A stretch of DNA of 49,446 nucleotides from positions 1 through 49,446 of the forward strand of contig CAOKRJ010000007.1 in NCBI GenBank assembly GCA_948471115.1. Reading direction: 5' to 3'. This document shows positions 8,537 to 15,381 of this stretch, one piece after another. The DNA is from an uncultured Clostridium sp. GTDB lineage: Bacteria; Bacillota; Clostridia; TANB77; CAG-508. Made by a program: the position numbers and the translations under genes. Within the stretch, counting starts at the first letter, position 1, and every line of letters begins with the position of its first letter. The notes beneath the pieces are model-generated. The model did not search any database. It saw nothing but the letters and a program-made list of their open reading frames with translations, and had not been told where the DNA came from.

Positions 8537-9643
8537 ATGAAAGTTATAATAGCAGCAGCAGGAACTGCTGGACATATAAATCCAGGAATAGCAATAGCAA
8601 ACAAAATAAAAGCGGAAGAACCAAATTCAGAAATAATCTTTATAGGGACAGATAGGGGATTAGAAAACGATTTAGTTCCAAGAGCAGGATATAAGCTAAA
8701 ACAAGTAGAAGCATATGGATTAGGAAAAAATATAATAAAAAACTTCAAAACATTTAAAGGAATATTCCAAGCAAAAAAAATTATAAAAGAATTTAAACCA
8801 GATATAGTAATTGGTGTTGGGGGGTATATCTGTGGTCCAGTATTACTGGCAGCACATAAGCTAAAATTACCAACAATGTTACATGAAAGCAATGCATTCC
8901 CTGGAAAAGCAGTAAAAATGTTAGCAAAAATAACAGATACAATATTAATAAGCTTTGAAGACGCAAGAAATAGAATTCCAAACGCAAAAAAAATAGTATT
9001 AACAGGAACTCCAATAAAAATAAATACAAAAGAAATAACAGAAAGTCAAAAAAAAGAAATGCTAAAACAAATAAACCTAAATGATGAAAAACCAATAGTC
9101 TTAATATTCGGAGGCAGTCAAGGGGCTAAAAAAATAAACGAAGCAGTAATTGACTTATTATCACAAAACAAAAAATTAAACTATAAAATAGTTTTATCTG
9201 CAGGGGAAAAGCAATATAATAATGTAATAGAACAATGCAAAGAAAAGAAAATAGATATATCAGAGAAATCTGATATAAGAATTTTTCCATATATTTACGA
9301 CATGGGAGAAATCGAAAAAATATCAGATATTTTAGTATGTAGAAGCGGAGCAACAACAATTGCAGAAATTTCAACAATAGGAAAACCTGCAATATTCATA
9401 CCATTACCAAATGTATCAAACAATCATCAAACATACAATGCAAAAGTTTTAGAAAATCTTAATGCAGCAAAAATAATAAAAAATGATGAACTAACAGGAA
9501 AAAAGTTAGACAATACTATAAATTTAATGATATCTAATAAAGAAAATTTAAAAGTAATGGGAGAAAACGCAAAAAAAATATCAATCACAAATATAGAAGA
9601 CAAAATATATAAGGAAATCAAAAAAACATTAACAAATATGTAA
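8537..9643 (+). CDS. murG: UDP-GlcNAc:lipid I N-acetylglucosaminyltransferase
   Basis: MurG converts lipid I to lipid II on the cytoplasmic face of the membrane. The 368 residues have the N-terminal GTAGHINPGIAIA loop, IGVGGYICGPVLLAA, HESNAFPGKA, the nucleotide-sugar site IFGGSQGAKKINEA, and ILVCRSGATTIAEIS with the acceptor-binding Glu. The ribosome site AAAGGAGG ends about six bases before the ATG. Last gene of the operon; a REP-like hairpin separates it from ftsW and may alter relative expression. No terminator is obvious downstream, but a new promoter begins 30 bases after its stop. Confidence 0.96.
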   Translation: MKVIIAAAGTAGHINPGIAIANKIKAEEPNSEIIFIGTDRGLENDLVPRAGYKLKQVEAYGLGKNIIKNFKTFKGIFQAKKIIKEFKPDIVIGVGGYICGPVLLAAHKLKLPTMLHESNAFPGKAVKMLAKITDTILISFEDARNRIPNAKKIVLTGTPIKINTKEITESQKKEMLKQINLNDEKPIVLIFGGSQGAKKINEAVIDLLSQNKKLNYKIVLSAGEKQYNNVIEQCKEKKIDISEKSDIRIFPYIYDMGEIEKISDILVCRSGATTIAEISTIGKPAIFIPLPNVSNNHQTYNAKVLENLNAAKIIKNDELTGKKLDNTINLMISNKENLKVMGENAKKISITNIEDKIYKEIKKTLTNM

Positions 9644-9673
9644 AAAAATGGAAGAAAATGCGATAAAAAACTC

Positions 9674-9702
9674 TTGAATTAATACAGTTTTTTAATTATA
9701 AT
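9674..9702 (+). promoter_or_regulatory. Promoter of the 9797 gene
   Basis: TTGAAT, 17 bases, TATAAT. It leaves a leader of nearly 90 bases. Confidence 0.7.
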
Positions 9703-9760
9703 AAAAAGGTCGTATATTTATATTATACGAAAAATATTACTGAAATATATTAATTTAAGA

Positions 9761-9796
9761 GAGGAGGAAAGCATATATTTTATATGCTGCTAACAA
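9761..9796 (+). promoter_or_regulatory. Shine-Dalgarno separated from its start codon by a hairpin
   Basis: GAGGAGG (9761-9767) lies 29 bases before the ATG at 9797, too far for normal use. Between them AGCATAT (9770-9776) and ATATGCT (9782-9788) form a perfect 7-bp stem. Folded, the effective spacing is about 10 bases. No other ribosome site precedes this ATG. Confidence 0.5.
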
Positions 9797-10108
9797 ATGA
9801 TAAAAAAATTTTATGGAGGAAAATTTATTAACAAAGAAAAACTATTTAAGGAAGGGATAAATTACCCTATAAAAATTGATTATTATAAAATATGTGACAA
9901 TACAGAAAATAAAGAAATAACACAATATGGATTAGAAATTGTAAAAACAGAATACAAAGCAGAAAAAATAAATATAGAAAATGAGCAAGTGCTAAAAGTA
10001 ACCAAAGAAGAAAAAATAATAGATAATATTTTAGAAAAATTAAAGAAAAATGAAGTTACGCCAGTAATTGCAAAATATATAGTCGAAGATTTAGTATATA
10101 ATTTATAA
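9797..10108 (+). CDS. Small protein of unknown function (DUF6514-like)
   Basis: A 103-residue acidic and basic mixed protein without membrane segment. The central YGLEIVKTEYKAEK strand pair and the C-terminal helix ILEKLKKNEVTPVIAKYIVEDLV resemble, from memory, a short clostridial family annotated as DUF6514: YG(I/L)EIVK ... NxVTPxxLxxVVEDxL. It has its own promoter and follows the murG operon. Its ATG has no close ribosome site; the strong one upstream is bridged by a hairpin. A second GGAGG occurs inside the gene at 9814 but leads to no in-frame AUG. Function unknown. Confidence 0.7.
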   Translation: MIKKFYGGKFINKEKLFKEGINYPIKIDYYKICDNTENKEITQYGLEIVKTEYKAEKINIENEQVLKVTKEEKIIDNILEKLKKNEVTPVIAKYIVEDLVYNL

Positions 10109-10122
10109 GTAAAAATAGCATA

Positions 10123-10151
10123 TTGACCTTTTTATATATTTGATATATAAT
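10123..10151 (+). promoter_or_regulatory. Probable topA promoter
   Basis: TTGACC, 17 bases, TATAAT. The roughly 180-base leader to topA carries a TGTAGGGG repeat at 10231-10283. Confidence 0.65.
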
Positions 10152-10230
10152 GCAAAACATAAATAAAACACAACAAAAGTAAAGAAAGGTGAAGACGACA
10201 TTTTTATTACATAGTAAAATGACAATGCTA

Positions 10231-10283
10231 TTGTAGGGGTACCATTTGAGGGAATACCTAAAGGACAAGACACCACTGTGCCC
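10231..10283. repeat. TGTAGGGG(T)ACC repeat subfamily in the topA leader
   Basis: TTGTAGGGGTACCATTTGAG, GGAATACC and ACACCACTGTGCCC match copies at about 3741-3832 and 41944-41994. Middle segments differ between copies. Confidence 0.65.
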
Positions 10284-10338
10284 AATACGTACCATTTTGT
10301 TCACCAGAAATGTACGTTAGGAGGGAATGAGATAAAAA

Positions 10339-12381
10339 ATGGCTGATAGATTAATAATAGTTGAGTCTCCAGCAAAAGCAAATACCATCAAAAAATTTTT
10401 AGGTGGAAGCACAAAAGTAATTGCATCAATGGGACATGTTAGAAATCTTCCAAAATCGAAATTAGGAGTAGACATAGAAAAAGACTTTGAACCAGAATAT
10501 ATAAATATAAGGGGAAAAGGGGACTTAATAAAAACACTGAAAAAAGAAGCAAAAGGTGCAAAAAAAATATATCTTGCAACAGACCCTGACCGTGAGGGTG
10601 AAGCAATTGCATGGCACCTAGCATACATATTAGGAATACCAGAAGACACAATATGTAGAGTAACATTTAATGAAATAACTAAAACAGCAGTACAAGAAGG
10701 AGTAAAAAATCCTAGAAGAATAGACTTAAACTTAGTTGATGCACAGCAAGCAAGACGTGTACTAGATAGAATAGTTGGTTATAAAATGAGTCCAGTACTA
10801 TGGAAAAAGGTAAAAAGAGGATTATCAGCAGGAAGAGTACAATCAGTAGCAGTAAAACTAATAGTAGAAAGAGAAGAAGAAATAGAAAAATTCATACCAC
10901 AAGAATACTGGAACATATATGCGATGCTTAAAGATCCAAAAAGCAAAAAAACATTTGAAGCGAAATTCTATGGGAAAAACTCGAAAAAAATGGAATTAAC
11001 AAACAAGGATGAAGTTGACAAAATTCTAGCAGATATAAAAGACAAAAAATTTATAATCAACTCTATTAAAAAAACAGAAAAGAAGAGAGTAGCGGCACCA
11101 CCATTTACTACAAGTACAATGCAACAAGAAGCCTCAAGAAAGCTAGGTTTCAGTTTAAAAAAGACAATGTCTGTAGCGCAAGGGTTATATGAAGGTGTAA
11201 CAATTCCAGGACATGGAAGCATAGGACTTATAACATATATGAGAACAGACTCTACAAGAATATCAGAAATGGCAAGAGCAGCAGCAAAAGAAGAAATCGA
11301 AAAAAGATATGGAAAAGAATATTATGAAAATAGATATTACAAAACAAGTTCAGAAGCACAAGATGCACATGAAGCAATAAGACCAACATATGTAGAATTA
11401 AATCCAAATGAGATAAAGGAAGCATTAACAAAAGATCAATTCAAACTATATCAGCTAATATATAATAGATTTATAGCAAGCCAAATGGCAGCTGCAGTTT
11501 TTGACACAATGTCAGTTGACATACAAGTAGATGAATACAACTTTAAAGCAAATGGTCAAAAACTTAAATTTAAGGGATTTATGACATTATATGTAGAAAC
11601 TAAAGATAATGTGGAAGAAGAAAAAGACACGCAATTACCAGAACTAATTGAGAAAGAAGAATTAAAATCAGAAAAAATAGACACAAAACAAAGTTTTACA
11701 GAACCACCACCAAGATACACGGAAGCAAGTTTAGTAAAAGCACTAGAAGAAAAGGACATAGGAAGACCAAGTACATATTCACCAATAATAACAACGATAT
11801 TAGAAAGAAGATATGTAGAAAAGGACAAAAAGCAACTAGCACCAACAGAATTAGGAAAAATAGTAAATAACTTGTTAATGGAAAACTTTGGAGATGTAAT
11901 AAATGTAGACTTTACAGCAAATATTGAAAATCAATTTGATAATGTAGCAGAAGGAAAAGAAGAATGGAAACAAATAATAAGGAATTTCTATACACCATTT
12001 GAAGAAACAATAAAAAAAGTAGAAAAAGAACTAGAACATGTAAAATTAGAAGATGAAGTATCAGATGTACCATGTGATAAATGTGGAAGAATGATGGTAT
12101 ATAAATATGGTAGATATGGTAAATTTTTAGCTTGTCCAGGATATCCTGAATGTAAAAATGCAAAACCAATAATTGAAACAATAGAAGAAAAATGTCCGAA
12201 ATGCGGAGGAAACGTAATAGTAAAAAAATCAAAAAGAGGAAGAAGATTTTATGTATGTGAAAACAATGCAAAAGGGGAATGTGATTACATATCATGGAAT
12301 AAGCCAGGGACAGAAGAAAAAGAAACAGCCAAAAAGAAAACAACAACTAAAAAAGGAAGAACAACAAAACAAAAAAAATAA
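10339..12381 (+). CDS. topA: DNA topoisomerase I (type IA)
   Basis: TopA relaxes negative supercoils by cutting and passing one strand. The 680 residues start with the TOPRIM domain: IIVESPAKA (6-14), with acidic metal site TDPDREGEA (81-89). The active-site Tyr is Tyr300 in GLITYMRTDSTR. Two C-terminal zinc ribbons follow: CDKCGRMM ... CPGYPEC and CPKCGGNV ... CENNAKGEC, then a lysine/threonine-rich tail. The length is normal for Clostridia. GGAGGG precedes the start at a rather long spacing of about 14 bases. Expression is likely from the promoter at 10123. Confidence 0.97.
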   Translation: MADRLIIVESPAKANTIKKFLGGSTKVIASMGHVRNLPKSKLGVDIEKDFEPEYINIRGKGDLIKTLKKEAKGAKKIYLATDPDREGEAIAWHLAYILGIPEDTICRVTFNEITKTAVQEGVKNPRRIDLNLVDAQQARRVLDRIVGYKMSPVLWKKVKRGLSAGRVQSVAVKLIVEREEEIEKFIPQEYWNIYAMLKDPKSKKTFEAKFYGKNSKKMELTNKDEVDKILADIKDKKFIINSIKKTEKKRVAAPPFTTSTMQQEASRKLGFSLKKTMSVAQGLYEGVTIPGHGSIGLITYMRTDSTRISEMARAAAKEEIEKRYGKEYYENRYYKTSSEAQDAHEAIRPTYVELNPNEIKEALTKDQFKLYQLIYNRFIASQMAAAVFDTMSVDIQVDEYNFKANGQKLKFKGFMTLYVETKDNVEEEKDTQLPELIEKEELKSEKIDTKQSFTEPPPRYTEASLVKALEEKDIGRPSTYSPIITTILERRYVEKDKKQLAPTELGKIVNNLLMENFGDVINVDFTANIENQFDNVAEGKEEWKQIIRNFYTPFEETIKKVEKELEHVKLEDEVSDVPCDKCGRMMVYKYGRYGKFLACPGYPECKNAKPIIETIEEKCPKCGGNVIVKKSKRGRRFYVCENNAKGECDYISWNKPGTEEKETAKKKTTTKKGRTTKQKK

Positions 12382-12382
12382 A

Positions 12383-12432
12383 TGTAGGGACGGACAAAAT
12401 GAATTATGGGGCGACCATTAGTCGTCTGTAAC
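12383..12432. repeat. Diverged TGTAGGG repeat after topA
   Basis: TGTAGGGACGGACAAAATGA, then GGGGCGACCATTAGTCGTCTG, which can form a GGCGAC/GTCGTC stem. It lies two bases after the topA stop. Confidence 0.45.
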
Positions 12433-12472
12433 CAAGGAGACATAACCCTAACAATAAAAAGGAGAAAAGAAT

Positions 12473-12763
12473 ATGTTAAAAGATGAAAAAGGAATGACAA
12501 AAATAGAATTAGTAGTAGGGATAATAGTAGTAATAATAATAGTAGCATTTGGAATATTTTTAAGTATTGGTGAAAGAGAACCTAAAAACAATGAAACAGA
12601 AAATATTATCACAAATGAAATAGACAATTCAGCAAATGAACTAAATAATATAGAAAATGAAATAGGCAATACAGCAAATGAAATAGGCAATGTAGCAAAT
12701 GAGATAGGTAATACAGTGTCAGATTCAAGCAATGAAAATACTACTGACAATAATAACACCTAA
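12473..12763 (+). CDS. Prepilin-like membrane protein with an Asn/Glu heptad-repeat tail
   Basis: The 96 residues start DEKGMTKIELVVGIIVVIII: a basic stretch, Gly7, then Met-Thr-Lys-Ile-Glu with Glu at +5, then a continuous hydrophobic helix. This is the class III signal of type IV pilins and pseudopilins. After the helix comes a tail of 7-residue repeats (NEIGNTA, NEIGNVA, NEIGNTV), encoded by three 21-base DNA repeats at about 12655-12717. The tail is far shorter than a normal pilin globular domain. RBS AAAAAGGAGA is well placed. No prepilin peptidase is in the window. It could instead be a simple tail-anchored protein that only resembles a prepilin. Confidence 0.65.
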   Translation: MLKDEKGMTKIELVVGIIVVIIIVAFGIFLSIGEREPKNNETENIITNEIDNSANELNNIENEIGNTANEIGNVANEIGNTVSDSSNENTTDNNNT

Positions 12764-12791
12764 TTGCGCTAACTTTAGGGGACTTGTGAGG

Positions 12792-12820
12792 GAATTTTGT
12801 GCAACAAAATTTGCTCATTC
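12792..12820. repeat. GAATTTTGTG palindromic repeat, copy 1
   Basis: GAATTTTGTGCAACAAAATT forms a stem; TTGCTCATT follows. The copy at 28586-28613 differs at a few bases with the pairing kept. Confidence 0.55.
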
Positions 12821-12935
12821 AAAGGTGTCTGTTTAAAAGAAGAAATTTCTAAATAAATAATAAAAATAGTGAAAAGCATAAATTCAAATCTAAAAGCATA
12901 TAGATATAATGCGTGTGCAAATAGGAGGAGAATTT

Positions 12936-13673
12936 ATGTTTTTTATATTTAATAGACCCAAAATATATTCATATTTAATTGTACTAAGTACAGTAGTCGT
13001 ACTATTTTTTACAGCAGCGGTATTATCAGAAGCAAATAATATGGAGACACTAACAACATCAAGCACCATAGAGGACACAAATATGCCAATAAACAAAGTA
13101 GAAACAGAACAAAAGAAAATAGCAATTACAATAAACTGTTTAGAAGAAGATAAAAACGTAGAAGAGATAATAGAAATATTAAAACAAAACTCTGTAAAGG
13201 CGACATTTTGCATATATGGAGAATGGGTAAAGAAATATCCAGAATTAACAAAAAAGATAAGCGAAAGTGGAAACTGTATAGCAAACATGTCAAATACATA
13301 TACAGATATGAGTGAATTAAACTATGATGAAGCAATTAAAAATATAGAAGAAGGAGGAAACAAACTAAACACATTACTAAAGAAAAAGATAAAACTATTT
13401 AAATGTCCATATGGAAAATATAATGAAGACTTAATAAAAGCAGCAAAAGACAAAGGATATACAGTAATAGGATTCAATATAGACACATTAGATTATCAAG
13501 GGTTAGAAGCCAATGTCATATGGAATAATATCAAAAATAGAATTTCAAATGGAAGTATAATTTCAATGAACTCAAATTCAGAAAATATAATAGAAGAAGT
13601 AAAATTAGTTGTAAAATCATTAAAAGAAAGAGAATACAATATAATTACGGTAGAAGAATTATTAAATATGTAG
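12936..13673 (+). CDS. NodB-fold (polysaccharide deacetylase-like) pseudoenzyme, membrane-anchored
   Basis: The 245-residue protein has an N-terminal membrane anchor (about 11-30), a linker, and a NodB/CE4-like barrel. VKATFCIYGEWVKKYPELTKKISESGNCIANMS follows the usual 'ATFF..G.....P.....I...GHEI.NH' pattern. The catalytic positions are changed: TFDDG becomes TINCLEE (65-71), the H-(S/T)-x-x-H site becomes NMSNTYTDM with no His, the R of RxPxG is K (FKCPYG, 155-160), and the final LMHD-type motif is SMNS. It should therefore not be a metal-dependent deacetylase; binding or structural roles are more likely. The start at 12936 fits AGGAGGAG; the ATG at 12909 has no site. Confidence 0.75.
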   Translation: MFFIFNRPKIYSYLIVLSTVVVLFFTAAVLSEANNMETLTTSSTIEDTNMPINKVETEQKKIAITINCLEEDKNVEEIIEILKQNSVKATFCIYGEWVKKYPELTKKISESGNCIANMSNTYTDMSELNYDEAIKNIEEGGNKLNTLLKKKIKLFKCPYGKYNEDLIKAAKDKGYTVIGFNIDTLDYQGLEANVIWNNIKNRISNGSIISMNSNSENIIEEVKLVVKSLKEREYNIITVEELLNM

Positions 13674-13783
13674 ATGACTACATGTAAAACAAATCTAACT
13701 GGATATCTGTTCTTTGAAGAAATTACAAAATACATAAGTATAAAAATATTAAAAAGAATACATAATAGAAAAGAGGAAAAAAT

Positions 13784-13828
13784 TTGAAAAAAACTTTCAT
13801 ATATAAATTATCCTCAAGGAGGAAATAA
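13784..13828 (+). CDS. Possible 14-residue leader peptide
   Basis: TTG start seven bases after AAGAGG, then KKTFIYKLSSRRK and TAA. The AAGGAGG for the next gene lies inside its last codons, and its stop is six bases before the next ATG. Translation of this frame would directly affect access to that site. Only the layout supports it. Confidence 0.25.
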   Translation: MKKTFIYKLSSRRK

Positions 13829-13834
13829 TTATTT

Positions 13835-14353
13835 ATGGCTTTTATAGGGATTATATCAGATTCTAAGAGTGAAAAAATAATAAAAATGGTATTAGACGAA
13901 AAAATAGATAAAAGTAATAATATCATCATAATCAATTCAAAAAGTGTAGAAAATTTAAAAAATATCAAGTTCGAAACAGTATTAATTGCAAACAACAATA
14001 ATATAATAAAAGAGAACAAAGAAACAATAAACAAAATAATAAACAACACCAAATATCTTATTATAAATGCAGATATAGAAATAGAATTAGAATTTGAAGA
14101 ACAAGTAGAACTAAATGTAATAACCTTTGGATTTAATCCAAAAGCAACAATAACAGCCTCAAGTGTAGAAGACGACATACTATTATGCATTCAAAGAAAC
14201 ATAAAAGACATAAATGGAAAAAAAGTAGAACAGCAAGAGATGAAAATAAGAATTTTTGAAGAAAATATAGGCATAAATACAAATAATCTTATGGGAATCT
14301 CATCAATCCTGCTTCTATACGGAAAAATTAGTCAAAAAAACTGGAAAAATTAA
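13835..14353 (+). CDS. Unknown protein, faintly like the central domain of Mur ligases
   Basis: A soluble 172-residue protein. Residues 1-60 alternate strand and helix (FIGIISDS, IIIINS, TVLIANN), as in a Rossmann-type fold. NTKYLIINADIEIEL and NVITFGFNPKATITASSVED recall the 'NaDD ... TyG' and 'di.a.ni' segments of Mur ligase central domains, but there is no GxxGKT site, so it cannot be an active ligase. RBS AAGGAGG. It precedes ssb, which has its own promoter. I do not know its function. Confidence 0.65.
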   Translation: MAFIGIISDSKSEKIIKMVLDEKIDKSNNIIIINSKSVENLKNIKFETVLIANNNNIIKENKETINKIINNTKYLIINADIEIELEFEEQVELNVITFGFNPKATITASSVEDDILLCIQRNIKDINGKKVEQQEMKIRIFEENIGINTNNLMGISSILLLYGKISQKNWKN

Positions 14354-14362
14354 CAAATTATG

Positions 14363-14391
14363 TAGACAAAGGTAAAAAAAAGTTGTATAAT
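14363..14391 (+). promoter_or_regulatory. ssb promoter
   Basis: TAGACA, 17 bases, TATAAT, about 70 bases upstream of the TTG start. Confidence 0.6.
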
Positions 14392-14458
14392 AAATATTGT
14401 ACTACGAATAAAATTAAAAAAACAATAGAAAAAAAGAAAAAATAGGGAGGAAAAAAAA

Positions 14459-15160
14459 TTGAATACTAATTATTTAGATAATAACCACTTAGTATTAGTG
14501 GGAAAAGTAGCGAGCGAAAAAAGATTCAGTCATGAAATCTATGGAGAAAGTTTTTACATATTTGATATGGAAATACCACGTTTAAGTGAAACATTTGATT
14601 TAATACCAATAACTGTATCAGAAAGACTAATAAATAACAATCAAATAGAAATAGGTAAAAAAATTGTTGTAAAAGGTCAATTCAGATCATACAATAGTTA
14701 TGAAAATGAAAAAAGCAGACTAGTACTAACAGTATTTGCAAAAGATATAATTCCAGAAGAAGAAATAGAAGAAAGAGCAGAAACAGATGAAGACATAGAT
14801 TTAAATGTATCAAACGAAGTAACATTAGTAGGTCATATATGTAAAAAGCCAATATATAGAAAAACACCATTTGGTCGTGAAATTGCAGATGCATTATTAG
14901 CAGTAAATAGAGCATATAACAAATCAGACTATATACCAGCAATAGCGTGGGGAAGGACAGCAAGATTCTGTGACACCTTAGAAACTGGTACACAAGTAAA
15001 AGCGGTAGGAAGAGTACAATCAAGAATATATCAAAAAAAATATGAAGATGGAACAGTAGAAGACAGAACAGCATATGAAGTATCAATTTCAAGTCTTGAA
15101 GTAATAAAAGAAGAAAACGAAACAACAAGTACAGACGTAGAAAATCAGGAAGCGGTGTAG
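14459..15160 (+). CDS. ssb: Single-stranded DNA-binding protein with two OB folds
   Basis: The protein has 233 residues, longer than the usual 110-180. It contains two SSB-like OB domains: a divergent one at about 8-105 (LVLVGKVASEKRFSHEIYG ... IVVKGQFRSYNSYE) and a canonical one at about 117-217 (VTLVGHICKKPIYRKTPFGR, ADALLAVNRAY, IPAIAWGRTARF, VGRVQSRIYQKKYEDG). It starts at TTG, eight bases after GGGAGG. The tail ends in NQEAV and lacks the acidic DDDIPF-type tip that recruits repair proteins in bacterial SSBs. That suggests a specialised paralog, with a normal ssb elsewhere. A strong terminator follows. Confidence 0.85.
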   Translation: MNTNYLDNNHLVLVGKVASEKRFSHEIYGESFYIFDMEIPRLSETFDLIPITVSERLINNNQIEIGKKIVVKGQFRSYNSYENEKSRLVLTVFAKDIIPEEEIEERAETDEDIDLNVSNEVTLVGHICKKPIYRKTPFGREIADALLAVNRAYNKSDYIPAIAWGRTARFCDTLETGTQVKAVGRVQSRIYQKKYEDGTVEDRTAYEVSISSLEVIKEENETTSTDVENQEAV

Positions 15161-15165
15161 TATCA

Positions 15166-15201
15166 AAAAATGGAAAAGGGTCAAATCCCTTTTCCATTTT
15201 T
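15166..15201 (+). terminator. ssb terminator
   Basis: AAAAATGGAAAAGGG pairs fully with CCCTTTTCCATTTTT around TCAAAT. Confidence 0.9.
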
Positions 15202-15324
15202 GAGAAATGAGACACAGAAAGAAATGAATTTTGGGGACAGAGATAAAAAACACAAAATTATATACTAGGATAGTTCTAAATTGTACAGGTAGTACAAATT
15301 TCGAAACAAATTAACAAAAAACTA

Positions 15325-15352
15325 TTGCATAAAAGTAAGAAAATGATAAAAT
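15325..15352 (+). promoter_or_regulatory. Promoter of the 15382 gene
   Basis: TTGCAT, 16 bases, TAAAAT, about 30 bases before the start codon. Confidence 0.6.
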
Positions 15353-15381
15353 ATATGTAGATTAATAAAAAGGGGAAAAGT

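Noticed and set aside
14682-15215. 177-residue minus-strand frame opposite ssb
   Set aside because: Leucine/phenylalanine-rich antisense shadow of an A-rich gene; such frames occur opposite nearly all genes here.
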